From Telmatospirillum sp. (lineage in GTDB: Bacteria; Pseudomonadota; Alphaproteobacteria; Rhodospirillales; Magnetospirillaceae), in the NCBI GenBank assembly GCA_009712185.1, contig WASQ01000075.1, forward strand, positions 40,577 to 104,576: a stretch of 64,000 nucleotides of DNA, given 5' to 3'. This document shows, one piece after another, positions 38,420 to 47,281 of this stretch. A program made the translations under genes and the position numbers. Every line of letters begins with the position of its first letter. Within the stretch, counting starts at the first letter, position 1. The notes beneath the pieces are model-generated. The model had not been told where the DNA came from. It did no database searches and saw only the letters and a program-made list of their open reading frames with translations.

Positions 38420-38752
38420 CCGCCGGAACTCCCTGTCATCGGGGCGACCCGTCGCGTGGAGCGGTCGGTTGGCGGATCGTGGTCGGCCAGCCCCGGATTG
38501 GCAAAAGGACCGGAGGACACCAAACCCGCACGAACTCCCTCACGCAAAAATGCACTCAATAGTAGAGCAAAGCAGCGCAGGAGGGGAAGATTCTATCTTA
38601 AGACGTTTAAAAAACGACGTTCTATACACAAAATAGAGACCAAACCGGTGATGAGCCGCACTCATGCCCGGTTGGCGCGCCGATGGCGGTTTCCGGCGGT
38701 CGCCCGGCGACCCGGGAGGAGGAAGCGGAGTTCCGCCTCCCGGACGGGGGCG
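38420..38752. other. 333-bp gap: kinase promoter region and ettA terminator
   Basis: No gene seen. The part near 38560-38650 is AT-rich and should hold the kinase-operon promoter. At 38712-38743 a 13-bp stem with one A.G mismatch and a 6-nt loop (CCGGGAGG...CCTCCCGG) lies 9 nt after the ettA stop and is the likely ettA terminator. Confidence 0.55.
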
Positions 38753-40435
38753 TCAGTTCCGGACCAAAGGCTTGTAGCGGATCCGGTGGGGCTGATCCGC
38801 ATCGGCGCCCAGGCGGCGATGCCGGTCGACCTCATAATCGGCATAGTTGCCCTCGAAATAGACGACCTGGCTGTCCCCCTCGAAGGCGATGATGTGGGTG
38901 GCGATACGGTCCAGGAACCAGCGATCGTGCGAGATGACCACGGCGCAGCCGGGGAAATCGACCAGCGATTCCTCCAATGCGCGCAGCGTGTCGACGTCCA
39001 GGTCGTTGGTCGGCTCGTCGAGAAGAATGACGTTGGCACCCTGCTTCAGCATCTTGGCGAGATGCACGCGGTTGCGCTCGCCACCCGAGAGCTGTCCGAC
39101 CTTCTTCTGCTGGTCCGGGCCCTTGAAATTGAACTGCGCCACATAGGCCCGACTGGCCATCTTGCGTTTGCCCAGTTCCAGTTCGTCAAGCCCGCCCGAG
39201 ATCTCCTCCCAGACCGTCTTGTCGAAGGACAGCGAATCGCGGGACTGATCGACATAGCCGAGCTGGACCGTCTCACCGACCCGGAAGCTGCCGCTGTCGG
39301 GGGTTTCCTGGCCGGTGATCATCCGGAACAGGGTGGTCTTGCCGGCACCGTTCGGACCGATGATGCCGACGATGCCGCCCGGGGGCAGACGGAAGCTGAA
39401 GTCGTCGATCAGCAGGCGGTCGCCGAATCCCTTGGTCAGATGTTCCGCCTCCAGCACCAGATTGCCCAGCCGCGGTCCCGGCGGGATGACGATCTGGGCG
39501 ACACCCGCCTGCTTTTCGGCGGCCTGCGCGACCAGGGTTTCGAAGGCGGTGATACGGGCCTTGTTCTTGGCCTGACGGGCGCGCGGGCTGGCGCGGACCC
39601 ATTCCAACTCTTCCTTGATGGTCCGCTGGCGGGCGCTCTCCTCCTTGCTTTCCTGGGCAAGGCGCTGCTCCTTCTGTTCCAGCCAGCCGGTATAATTCCC
39701 CTCATAGGGGATACCCTGGCCGCGCTCCAGCTCCAGAATCCAGCCCGTGACATTGTCGAGGAAGTAGCGATCGTGGGTCACGATCACCACGGTCCCGGTG
39801 TAGTCCTCGAGGAACTTCTCCAGCCAGGCCACCGATTCGGCGTCGAGATGGTTGGTCGGCTCGTCCAGCAGCAGCAGATCGGGATGACTGAGCAACAGGC
39901 GGCAGAGCGCCACGCGGCGCTTCTCGCCGCCGGACAGTCTGGCGACATCGGCGTCGGAGGCGGGGCATCGCAGCGCATCCATCGCGATCTCGACATTGCG
40001 CTGCAAATCCCAGGCGTTCAGGTGATCGATCTTCTCCTGCAACTCGCCCTGTTCGGCGATCAGGGCGTTCATCTCGTCGTCGGACATCTCCTCGGCGAAA
40101 CGGGCGGACACCGCATCGAAGCGGTCCAGCAAAGCCTTGGTCTCCGCCACGCCCTCCATCACATTGCCGAGCACGTCCTTTTCCGGGTCGAGTTGCGGTT
40201 CCTGCGGCAGATAGCCGACCTTGACACCCTCCGCGGCCCAGGCCTCGCCCCCGAAGTCCTTGTCGATGCCCGCCATGATCTTGAGAAGGGTCGATTTGCC
40301 GGCGCCATTGTGACCGAGGACGCCGATCTTGGCCCCCGGCAGAAAGGACAGATAAAGCCCCTTCAAGACCTCGCGCCCGCCGGGATAGGTCTTTGTCAGG
40401 TTCTTCATCACATAAATGTACTGATAGGCCGCCAT
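38753..40435 (-). CDS. ettA: Energy-dependent translational throttle EttA (ABC-F ATPase)
   Basis: A 560-aa soluble ABC-F protein with two ATPase cassettes. It binds the ribosomal E site and gates the first elongation steps according to ATP/ADP. Cassette 1: Walker [12 protein letters not shown] (about 41), signature [12 protein letters not shown], Walker [13 protein letters not shown]. The linker/arm (about 245-320) is charged ([19 protein letters not shown] region). Cassette 2: [39 protein letters not shown]. The N terminus [17 protein letters not shown] and length match EttA and distinguish it from Uup and YheS. Monocistronic by context. Confidence 0.96.
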   Translation of the reverse strand: MAAYQYIYVMKNLTKTYPGGREVLKGLYLSFLPGAKIGVLGHNGAGKSTLLKIMAGIDKDFGGEAWAAEGVKVGYLPQEPQLDPEKDVLGNVMEGVAETKALLDRFDAVSARFAEEMSDDEMNALIAEQGELQEKIDHLNAWDLQRNVEIAMDALRCPASDADVARLSGGEKRRVALCRLLLSHPDLLLLDEPTNHLDAESVAWLEKFLEDYTGTVVIVTHDRYFLDNVTGWILELERGQGIPYEGNYTGWLEQKEQRLAQESKEESARQRTIKEELEWVRASPRARQAKNKARITAFETLVAQAAEKQAGVAQIVIPPGPRLGNLVLEAEHLTKGFGDRLLIDDFSFRLPPGGIVGIIGPNGAGKTTLFRMITGQETPDSGSFRVGETVQLGYVDQSRDSLSFDKTVWEEISGGLDELELGKRKMASRAYVAQFNFKGPDQQKKVGQLSGGERNRVHLAKMLKQGANVILLDEPTNDLDVDTLRALEESLVDFPGCAVVISHDRWFLDRIATHIIAFEGDSQVVYFEGNYADYEVDRHRRLGADADQPHRIRYKPLVRN

Positions 40436-40895
40436 GCGATTGTTTCCCTTATCTTTCGTGGCTTAACGACGCCCTCATGGTGATCCCCGCGGGATGGCGC
40501 CATGGTCATCCGTCAGGTCTTCACCACAATGCGATCAGTCGGAGGGTCATCCCGGACCCCGCCGATCCCCGGCAGAACCTCTGACCCGGAAGCCTTCCGG
40601 CAAACCGGTTCATCGGGAGCGATGACGGGTTATCATAATTCCCGGCTTCCCGCAAACAGACCAGACGGACGGCGGCGGTCGCCAGGACGGGTCGGCATCA
40701 GGGGTCATCGACCGGCGGAACCGTTTCCGGCGCGGACGACCCGCCCCTCAGCACAGCCTCTCCATCAGGAAACCGGGGACCCGGTGAGTGCCCCCGCAGC
40801 ACCATCAAGAGTGGTTGTGTTTTGATTTGTTCAACCTCAGACTACCCCTATCGGAACCGGGACGCCAGAACGCCCGGCCGCCGAGGGGAGGAGTG
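40436..40895. other. 460-bp gene-free gap before the symporter operon
   Basis: No credible frame on either strand. Small hairpins are present (CCGGAA-GCC-TTCCGG at 40586-40600; GGTTG/CAACC around 40813-40836), and the symporter promoter should lie in the AT-richer right end (about 40805-40850). Nothing else recognised. Confidence 0.4.
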
Positions 40896-41159
40896 ATGGC
40901 ACCACCACCGCCTGCACCTGAACGACGCTACTGGCACCGGACGACGCGGTTGATGATTCTTTCGGTCGGCCTCTGCATCGCGCTGGGCGGATTGCTGCCG
41001 CTGGCCGCGTCATGGATCACGGCGGTCCTGGTGGCGGGTATCCCCGCGGGATTTCTGATTGCCGCCGAGGGGTCCCTGGCCGGACTGGTTCTGCTGGCCT
41101 TCTGGCACGCCGGCCGGCAGAACCGGATTGACGAGGACAGCCATGTCGCCGAGGACTGA
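40896..41159 (+). CDS. Small subunit of a sodium:solute symporter (DUF4212 family)
   Basis: An 87-aa membrane protein with two hydrophobic helices (LMILSVGLCIALGGLLPLAA; LVAGIPAGFLIAAEGSLAGL, then VLLAFWHA). The pattern RRYWHRTTRLM near the N terminus and the polar C terminus (AGRQNRIDEDSHVAED) match the small partner encoded before VC_2705-type sodium:solute symporters. The ATG has GGGGAGGAG immediately upstream. The symporter gene starts 9 nt later, so they form one operon and probably one complex. Confidence 0.9.
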   Translation: MAPPPPAPERRYWHRTTRLMILSVGLCIALGGLLPLAASWITAVLVAGIPAGFLIAAEGSLAGLVLLAFWHAGRQNRIDEDSHVAED

Positions 41160-41168
41160 GGGGACGTC

Positions 41169-42902
41169 ATGCTGAGGGGCGACTTCACTCAGACCATGGG
41201 GCGGATCTTCTTCATCTATATCGGCGGATGCCTTCTGGCGGCCACGATCCTGGTCATCCTCAGCCTCGCCGGCGTTTCCGACCATGCCGTGGGCGTCGCC
41301 TTCATCCTTCTGACCGTCGCCTTCTACGCGGTGATGGGACTTCTGGGGCGATCGGCGCGGAGGGCGGAACTGACCGACTATGACGTGGCGGGCCGCCACG
41401 TTCCCGCCTTTTACAACGGCATGGCCACCGCTGCGGATTGGATGAGCGCGGCCTCCTTCATCGGGCTTGCCGGGGCTATTTTCCTCCGCGGCTTCGACGG
41501 CCTTGCCTATCCGATCGGCTGGACCGCCGGTTATGTCCTGGTGGCCGTCCTTCTGGCGCCGTTCCTCAGAAAATTCGGACAGTTCACCGTGCCGGACTTT
41601 CTTGCCGCCCGCTACGGCGGCCGCGTGCCCCGGCTGATCGCGGCTGTCATTCTGCTGTCGGTGTCCTTCCTCTATGTGGTCGCGCAGATGTCGGCCACGG
41701 GGCTGATTGCCGCCCGTTTTTTGGGGCTGGACTTCCCTGTCGCGGTTTTCGTCGGCCTCGCCGGCATTCTGGCCTGCTCGGCGCTGGGTGGCATGCGGGC
41801 CCTGATCTGGACGCAGGTGGCGCAGTATGTCGTGGTCCTGGTGGCCTATCTGCTGCCCGCCGTCTGGCTCTCGCAGCGCGTCGCCGGGATACCCGTGCCG
41901 CAGATCGCCTACGGACGCGCGCTCGACCGCCTTGCCGGCCTCGGCGTCCTCGACGGGTCCTGGCTGACCCTTGGCGACGGGGTCAATTTTTGCGGCGTGA
42001 TTTTCTGCCTGATGCTGGGAACGGCGTCGTTGCCCCATGTGCTGTCGCGATGCCTGACCACGCCCTCGGTCAGGGAGTCGCGCCTCAGCGTCGCCTGGAG
42101 CCTGCTGTTCCTGCTGCTGCTTTACACGGCGGCGCCGGCGCTCGCGGCGTTCGCCAAGCTGGAACTGGCGAATCTTGGCGCGGATCCGTCCATCGACGGC
42201 GCCGGGGGATGGTTTTCCGCCTGGCAGCGGATCGGGCTGGTCGCCCGGGCGGCCGCCGGCGACGGCCCCGCCATCGGGGGCCTGATCATCGATCCCGACG
42301 CCGTGGTCCTGGCGATGCCGGAAATCGCGGGCCTGCCCTTCGTCGTTGCGGCCCTGGTGGCGGCCGGCGCCCTGGCGGCCACGCTGTCCTCCGCCGACGG
42401 ACTTCTGCTCACCATTGGCAAGGCCGCCGCCCACGATCTTCCGGGGAACGGCGGACGGTCCGGCATCTCATCGGGACGGAGGCTGGCAGTCGCCCGGATG
42501 GCGATGGCGGTGGCGGCCGTGCTTGCCGCCTGGACCGCGTCGGCGCGGCCGGCCGGCATCCTGACCATCGTCGCCTGGGCCTTTTCGCTGGCCGCATCGG
42601 GCCTGTTTCCCGCCCTGGTGCTGGGGATCTGGTGGAAACGCGCGACCGGTCCCGGCGCTCTGGCCGGCATGCTGGCAGGCTGGTCGGTGGCGGCCGTCTA
42701 TATCCTGGGCCTGAAGACCGGCGTGATATCCCCCGTCGGCGGCATCGGGGACGTCGCGGCTGGTGTTTTCGGCGTGCCCGTCGCCGCCGCCATGACGGTT
42801 GCCGTCAGCCTGCTGACTCCGCCGCCATCGGCCCGGATCCAGGCTTTCGTCGATCAGATCCGCATTCCAAGGGGGCGCATCACGCTCCCCGAGGGGGACT
42901 GA
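41169..42902 (+). CDS. Sodium:solute symporter, VC_2705/ActP-like
   Basis: A 577-aa integral inner-membrane transporter with about 13 helices. Family marks: YDVAGRHVPAFYNGMATAADWMSAASFIGLAG (TM2 region), GWTAGYVLVAVLLAPFLRKFGQFTVPDFLAARYG, VAQMSATGLI, LGTASLPHVLSRCLTTPS, and AALVAAGALAATLSSADGLLL. Close relatives carry acetate or other short organic acids, but the substrate cannot be read from sequence. Paired with the DUF4212 small subunit just upstream. A GC hairpin is not obvious after the stop. Confidence 0.92.
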   Translation: MLRGDFTQTMGRIFFIYIGGCLLAATILVILSLAGVSDHAVGVAFILLTVAFYAVMGLLGRSARRAELTDYDVAGRHVPAFYNGMATAADWMSAASFIGLAGAIFLRGFDGLAYPIGWTAGYVLVAVLLAPFLRKFGQFTVPDFLAARYGGRVPRLIAAVILLSVSFLYVVAQMSATGLIAARFLGLDFPVAVFVGLAGILACSALGGMRALIWTQVAQYVVVLVAYLLPAVWLSQRVAGIPVPQIAYGRALDRLAGLGVLDGSWLTLGDGVNFCGVIFCLMLGTASLPHVLSRCLTTPSVRESRLSVAWSLLFLLLLYTAAPALAAFAKLELANLGADPSIDGAGGWFSAWQRIGLVARAAAGDGPAIGGLIIDPDAVVLAMPEIAGLPFVVAALVAAGALAATLSSADGLLLTIGKAAAHDLPGNGGRSGISSGRRLAVARMAMAVAAVLAAWTASARPAGILTIVAWAFSLAASGLFPALVLGIWWKRATGPGALAGMLAGWSVAAVYILGLKTGVISPVGGIGDVAAGVFGVPVAAAMTVAVSLLTPPPSARIQAFVDQIRIPRGRITLPEGD

Positions 42903-43064
42903 CAGCGGCCCGCTCCGATCCCTGCGCGATTGATTCGCGATCTCCTTGACGAGGCCTTCGCGGGATCGTCCGGGCACCTGGGCCTCCCCCACCAACTTTG
43001 CAGGCCCGGGGACGGGCCAATAAGCAGGTCTCATTGGGGTCCGGCGTGATTTCCCCCTCCCCTC

Positions 43065-43233
43065 TAGTGGTCGGAATCTAACATTTGGATCCCTTGCGAG
43101 TGGGGCGGGCATCCTGCCCGCCTCCGACGCGAAAGCGGCGGAAATGCTGGCATTCCGGCTTTCGCCGAACGGCGGGCGGGACGCTTGGCCCCACTCCTGA
43201 TTCAGGGACCCGTCTGTTGGATTTTGACCTCTA
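43065..43233. mobile_element. Palindromic MITE-like element, about 169 bp, TA-flanked
   Basis: The left end (TAGTGGTCGGAATCTAACA from 43065) matches the reverse complement of the right end (TAGAGGTCAAAATCCAACA from 43233), with about 26 of 34 terminal positions identical. The match continues inward (GAGTGGGGC, CCCGCC, GCGAAAGC) to the centre GCGGAAATGC-TG-GCATTCCGGC. No coding capacity. The TA at both ends suggests a target duplication of the IS630/mariner kind. It fills the gap between the symporter and the PEP-CTERM gene (42903-43285). Confidence 0.7.
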
Positions 43234-43285
43234 GCCCTGTCGCTCGGCCCTTGGGGCGAGCATCTTCAGGCCAAAGAGCGTCACA

Positions 43286-43915
43286 TTACCTGGCCGCTTT
43301 TCGGCGGCGAACGACCACGGACGCCAGACCTGCAAGCGCCACGGCGGTAAGGGCGAAAGTGGACGGTTCCGGCACCGGATAATGTTTTTGCACCGAAACG
43401 CTCATCAGAGTGGCGCCACTGTAACGGCTCCCGCTACGCCCGCTATCCCCAATAGAGAGTTGAGAGTCAGCGGAAATAGTCCATATTTCATGAATATTAA
43501 GATGCGTTCCAAAAGTCCCAAGCGGGCTATTATAAAAATTTTGACCGAATTTAACATAATATCCATCAGATTCATCTGAAAGTCTCGTTCCCATTGCTTC
43601 AATTATTACATCATAAGCGCCTGGGGCAAAAAAATCTTTTGTCGTCAACTCTCCAAACTGGGTTCCAGCCAGATCTATATACAAGCCATTTCCCGGATAA
43701 TTATCCCAGACACCATTCCCAATCAGATCAACATTACCGGAAGTCACATTCCATCCATCAAAACCAGTCGTAAAATTCCCCTGAACTCCATTATTATCAG
43801 AATCAAAATTATCGTAGAAAGATGTAATTTGACTTGCTTTTGCGTCACACAGCGAACTCATTGCAAAAATTAAAAATAAAAGCACTATATATCTTTTTGA
43901 AAAAGAATAAATCAT
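43286..43915 (-). CDS. PEP-CTERM sorting-domain protein
   Basis: A 209-aa exported protein. The start is the ATG of MIYSFSKRY with GGAGGG upstream. Signal peptide about 1-24 (YIVLLFLIFAMSSLCDAKA). The mature part is rich in Asp/Asn/Gly/Tyr and predicted beta (DNFDSDNNGVQG, WNVTSGNVDLIGNG, GAYDVIIEAMGTR). The C terminus is a classic PEP-CTERM tail: VPEPST, a hydrophobic helix (FALTAVALAGLASVVV), then RRRKAAR. Such proteins are cut and anchored by an exosortase, usually as surface or biofilm material; no exosortase is in the window. The gene is much more AT-rich than its neighbours apart from the tail, a possible sign of transfer. Confidence 0.9.
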   Translation of the reverse strand: MIYSFSKRYIVLLFLIFAMSSLCDAKASQITSFYDNFDSDNNGVQGNFTTGFDGWNVTSGNVDLIGNGVWDNYPGNGLYIDLAGTQFGELTTKDFFAPGAYDVIIEAMGTRLSDESDGYYVKFGQNFYNSPLGTFGTHLNIHEIWTISADSQLSIGDSGRSGSRYSGATLMSVSVQKHYPVPEPSTFALTAVALAGLASVVVRRRKAAR

Positions 43916-44207
43916 AACACCCTCCAACAGATAACCATTACAATAGTACGTATATCAGATAAAAAAATACATGAAAACAGATAAATTTACGTATCTTTTT
44001 ATTATTGATTTTATTATTTATTGAAAAAATTTGTAACTATTTTCCATTACACGAATATACTCATAAAATATTGGTTTCTTTCGGTGTAATTCTATCAGGG
44101 GTAGTGCGTATGCCCCCCTCCTTTCCTAAAGACCGGTCCGCAAAGAGAGGCCTCCCGGAAGCCGCCCATACCGGCGGTCCGACCGACCAGCTTCACCGGA
44201 GATCCTG
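43916..44207. other. AT-rich leader of the PEP-CTERM gene
   Basis: About 290 bp, strongly AT-rich from 43930 to 44100, with no gene. It should hold the PEP-CTERM promoter (- strand). The right end is the 3' side of the TonB/TolA-like gene; no clear terminator. Confidence 0.4.
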
Positions 44208-45029
44208 TCACAGGGCGTCGAAAGCGAAATTGATCGTGATTCTGCGGGGCCAGGGGCCGGTTTTGGACGGCAACTCCAGTGGTTGCGCCAACCTCATGGC
44301 CAGAAGAAATCCGTCGACCGCCTCTCGCCGATAACGGCTGAGCGCCCCGTAATCCGCGACAATGGCCTCCGGATTCCAGGGATCATCCTTGTTGACCGGC
44401 GACGCCAGCGTGCCGTCGGCCTGCACGAAAAAGACGCCGGATAGCGTCAGTCCGCGCGCCTCCGGCGCGTGAAAGTCGACACGCCAGTATTTCATGATCT
44501 GGGCCAGGATGAAGTCCTGCTCGCTCTGCGTCAGCGCAGGCCCCTCAGGCCCCGATATGCCCGGTTTGCCCGCCTTGGACGGCGCCGTCCCACCGGGTGC
44601 CGCCGGAAGAGCCAGAGCCAGCGACGTCCCCGCGGCCCCGTTGCGGTCAGCGGGATGCGGCACCGACGACCGCTCGGCGATCCGGCCCGGTTGCAACTGC
44701 GGCCGGGTCAGGGGCGCCGTGGCGGCCATCCGTTCCGGTGGCCTCGGCTGGGATGGCTTCTGTTCGGGAGGTTTTTGCTCCGGGGGTTTCTGCTCAGGCG
44801 GCTTCTGTTCCGCAGGCTTTTGCTCAGGCGGCTTCGGCCTGGGTTGCGGTCGAACCGGGGACGGCACCAGATCGACAACCAGCGGCTCCGGCTGGATTTG
44901 GGGCGGCGGACCGAACAGCCAATCGCGGTTCAGAAACAGCACCAACAAGGCGGCATGCAGCAAGGCCGACAGGATCAGGGCCCATCGGAACCAGGTTTCC
45001 GGGCGTTTTGGCAAGGTTTCGGTCGTCAC
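44208..45029 (-). CDS. TonB/TolA-like energy-transducer protein with PEQKP repeats
   Basis: 273 aa from the GTG opening VTTETLPKRP; the longer TTG frame overlaps LysR-side sequence and is less likely. One N-terminal TM helix (RWALILSALLHAALLVLFLN, about 15-34), then PPPQIQPEPLVVDLVP, a Pro/Lys/Gln linker with five PEQKP-type units, and a C-terminal domain (about 180-273: QSEQDFILAQIMKYWRVDF, GVFFVQADGTLASPV, RREAVDGFLLAMRLAQPLEL) like the TonB/TolA C-terminal fold. The design fits a periplasm-spanning transducer. No ExbB/ExbD or TolQ/R genes adjacent, so the motor partner is unknown. Confidence 0.75.
   Translation of the reverse strand: MTTETLPKRPETWFRWALILSALLHAALLVLFLNRDWLFGPPPQIQPEPLVVDLVPSPVRPQPRPKPPEQKPAEQKPPEQKPPEQKPPEQKPSQPRPPERMAATAPLTRPQLQPGRIAERSSVPHPADRNGAAGTSLALALPAAPGGTAPSKAGKPGISGPEGPALTQSEQDFILAQIMKYWRVDFHAPEARGLTLSGVFFVQADGTLASPVNKDDPWNPEAIVADYGALSRYRREAVDGFLLAMRLAQPLELPSKTGPWPRRITINFAFDAL
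44755..44829. repeat. Five 15-bp coding repeats (PEQKP units)
   Basis: Near-identical 15-bp units of the form ggYttYtgYtcNgNN inside the TonB/TolA-like gene. Each unit encodes one PEQKP/PAEQK pentapeptide of the linker. Copy number could vary by slippage. Confidence 0.7.
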
Positions 45030-45125
45030 GATCCGCCAAGATAATGCAACTGGACCGCTCCGTCGAAGGGTTCGCGCGCAAACGACCGGGGCAATCGCAT
45101 GGCCGCGCAAAGAAGCCTTTGAAGC

Positions 45126-46055
45126 TCAGATCGCCATCGGATCCGTACCCCCTCCGGACCCCGCGGGCAGGGACTTCCGGAGACGGGACGCCATGGCGTC
45201 GATGAAAACGCGAACCCGCGCCGACAGATGGCGCCCGGCCGGATAGACGGCGTGAATGGCCGCCGCATCCGTACGCCAGCCGGACAGCACCCGGACGAGC
45301 CGTCCAGCCTCCAGGTCGTCGGCAACATCCCAGATCGATTTCAGGACCAGCCCCGCTCCGGACAGCGCCCAGGCATGGGCCGTCTCGCCGTCGCTGGTCC
45401 GCAGGGCGCCGCCCACCTTCTGGATCACCGGTCCCTCGGGGCCGGTGAATGTCCAGCTCGACCCGCCCCCCGCGAACAGGAGACAGCGGTGGCGAACCAG
45501 ATCCCGGGGGGTCTGCGGCTCCCCCATGCGCGACAGATAAGCCGGCGAACCGACCACGACCCGATTGTTGTCCGCAAGTTTTCGCGCCAGCAGACTGCTG
45601 TCAGGCAGCATGCCCAGCCGGATTGCCACGTCGAAGCCCCCCTCCACCAGATCGACCACCCGGTCGGTCAGCTCGAGATCGGCCGTCAGGCCCGGGTATT
45701 TTTCGGTCAGGGACTGGAGGACGGGCGCCACATGCCGCCGGCCGAACGACAGGGGGGCCGTCACCCGCAGCAGTCCCCGGGGGTCCGACCGGCCCTCGGT
45801 GATCAGGGTCTCGACATCCTCGACATCGGCCAGAATGCGAAGCGCCCGCTCAAACAGGACCGTTCCTTCCTCCGTCACCGCCAGCCGCCGGGTCGTCCGG
45901 TTGATCAGACGGGTTCCCAGACGCTCCTCCAGCGCGGCGAGACGCTTGCTGACCACGGCCAGGGAAAGGTTCAGTTCGCGGCCCGCGGCGGACAGGCTTC
46001 CCGTCGCCACGACCCGGGTGAAGATGCGGAGATCCGGAAGGCTGTCGAGCATCAA
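45126..46055 (-). CDS. LysR-family transcriptional regulator
   Basis: A 309-aa LTTR. N-terminal winged HTH (about 6-65: FTRVVATGSLSAAGRELNLS, then KRLAALEERLGTRLINRTTRRL) and a two-lobe effector domain (about 90-290: RGLLRVTAPLSFGRRHVAP, DLTDRVVDLVEGGFDVAIRLG, SYLSRMGEPQTPRDL region). It resembles the DsdC/CrgA-like group acting on divergently transcribed oxidoreductase genes. Divergent from the deacetylase-SDR-DoxX operon at 46175, which is its likely target. The 119-bp gap between them is AT-rich. Confidence 0.94.
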   Translation of the reverse strand: MMLDSLPDLRIFTRVVATGSLSAAGRELNLSLAVVSKRLAALEERLGTRLINRTTRRLAVTEEGTVLFERALRILADVEDVETLITEGRSDPRGLLRVTAPLSFGRRHVAPVLQSLTEKYPGLTADLELTDRVVDLVEGGFDVAIRLGMLPDSSLLARKLADNNRVVVGSPAYLSRMGEPQTPRDLVRHRCLLFAGGGSSWTFTGPEGPVIQKVGGALRTSDGETAHAWALSGAGLVLKSIWDVADDLEAGRLVRVLSGWRTDAAAIHAVYPAGRHLSARVRVFIDAMASRLRKSLPAGSGGGTDPMAI

Positions 46056-46174
46056 TTCTATCCAAACTGGAAATTAACAATCGAATTTTCGGATTATTTT
46101 CTTTTTTCAGGAAAGAGACAACTGTGGTCGTCATCCGGATTGGGATACCCCGCACAGCCAAGGAGATGACACCA

Positions 46175-47248
46175 ATGTCCGATAATTCCGCCTCGCCGCC
46201 CGGCCGGTTCAGCCGCAGAACCTTCGTTCAGGGATCGGGGGGGCTGGGGGCGGGACTGATCGCCGCCACCCTCGCCGGCTCCCGCATTGCCGAGGCGCAG
46301 CCCGCCCCTTCGGCGCCACCGGGCGCCACGAGCACGTCAACCGTCCCGTCTCCGACCGCCAAGGGCGCCTTCTGGCCGAATGGCGCCCGTCTGGCGGTCA
46401 GCCTTTCCCTGATGTTCGAGGCTGGCGGTCAACCGATCTCGGGGGCCGGTGGTCCGATCGGCGAACCGATCGCCAGGGGACTGCCGGATCTGCCGACCAA
46501 CGCCTTCTTCGACTATGGGGTGACGGAGGGCATTCCGCGGTTGCTCGACCTGTTCGACCGCCATGGCGTCCGTATGTCCTCCTTCATGATCGGGCAGGCG
46601 GTCGACAAGGCCCCGCAACTGGCGCGGGAGATCGTGGCGCGCGGTCACGAGGCGGCGGCGCACGGCCGGACATGGTCGAACTCCTACGCGCTTTCCCCCG
46701 CCGACGAACGCCGCTTCATCGCCGACTGCGTCGCCAGCATCGAGCGCGCAACCGGGGTCCGTCCCCTGGGATGGAACGCCTACTGGATGCGCAACACGGT
46801 CCATACGCTGGAAATTCTCCAGGACCTCGGATTCCTTTACCACATCGACGATCCCAGCCGGGACGAACCCTTCCTTCAGACCATCAAGGGGGCGCCATTC
46901 GTCACCGTGCCCTACACCATGCATATGAACGATATCGTCTCCTTCGGCTTCGAGGGCTTTTCCGCCGCCGCCTATGAACAGGCCCTGCGGGACGAATTCG
47001 ACCAGCTCTATGACGAGGCGGCTTCGCGTCCGCGCATGATGGTGGTCAGCCTGCACGACCGCATCTCCGGACACGCCAACAGGGTCCGGGCGCTGGACCG
47101 TTTCCTCACCTATGCCAGGGCCCGGGACGGCGTCTGGTTCGCCCGCAAGGACGAGATCGCGCGCTGGACGCTGGCCCACCCGGATCTTTTTCCCGCTGTT
47201 TCCCGCGGCCCCGCGGGGATCAGCGGCCTGCCCGGCTCCGCCGGCTGA
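46175..47248 (+). CDS. Tat-exported polysaccharide deacetylase-family protein
   Basis: 357 aa from MSDNSASPPG, 9 nt after AAGGAG. The N terminus has a twin-arginine signal (FSRRTFVQGSGGLGAGLIAATLAG), so it is probably exported folded. The catalytic NodB-like barrel (about 60-330) is of the PuuE/allantoinase-related type: LSLMFEAGGQP, FDYGVTEGIPRLLDLFDRHGV, ARGHEAAAHGRTWS (metal HxxxxH-like pair), GWNAYWMRNTVHTLEILQDLGF, and VSLHDRISGHANRVRALDRFL. True substrate unknown; members of this branch act on small amides rather than glycans in some cases. First gene of a likely operon with the SDR and DoxX genes. Confidence 0.88.
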   Translation: MSDNSASPPGRFSRRTFVQGSGGLGAGLIAATLAGSRIAEAQPAPSAPPGATSTSTVPSPTAKGAFWPNGARLAVSLSLMFEAGGQPISGAGGPIGEPIARGLPDLPTNAFFDYGVTEGIPRLLDLFDRHGVRMSSFMIGQAVDKAPQLAREIVARGHEAAAHGRTWSNSYALSPADERRFIADCVASIERATGVRPLGWNAYWMRNTVHTLEILQDLGFLYHIDDPSRDEPFLQTIKGAPFVTVPYTMHMNDIVSFGFEGFSAAAYEQALRDEFDQLYDEAASRPRMMVVSLHDRISGHANRVRALDRFLTYARARDGVWFARKDEIARWTLAHPDLFPAVSRGPAGISGLPGSAG

Positions 47249-47281
47249 TCCATCGTGCAATGAGATGACAGGACAGGACCC

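Noticed and set aside
37934..40483. An 849-codon frame on the + strand
   Set aside because: Antisense to the kinase and ettA, both clearly coded on the other strand.
40788..40895. An upstream start for the small symporter subunit
   Set aside because: The 36-codon extension lacks an SD and hydrophobic pattern; GGGGAGGAG just before 40896 marks the start.
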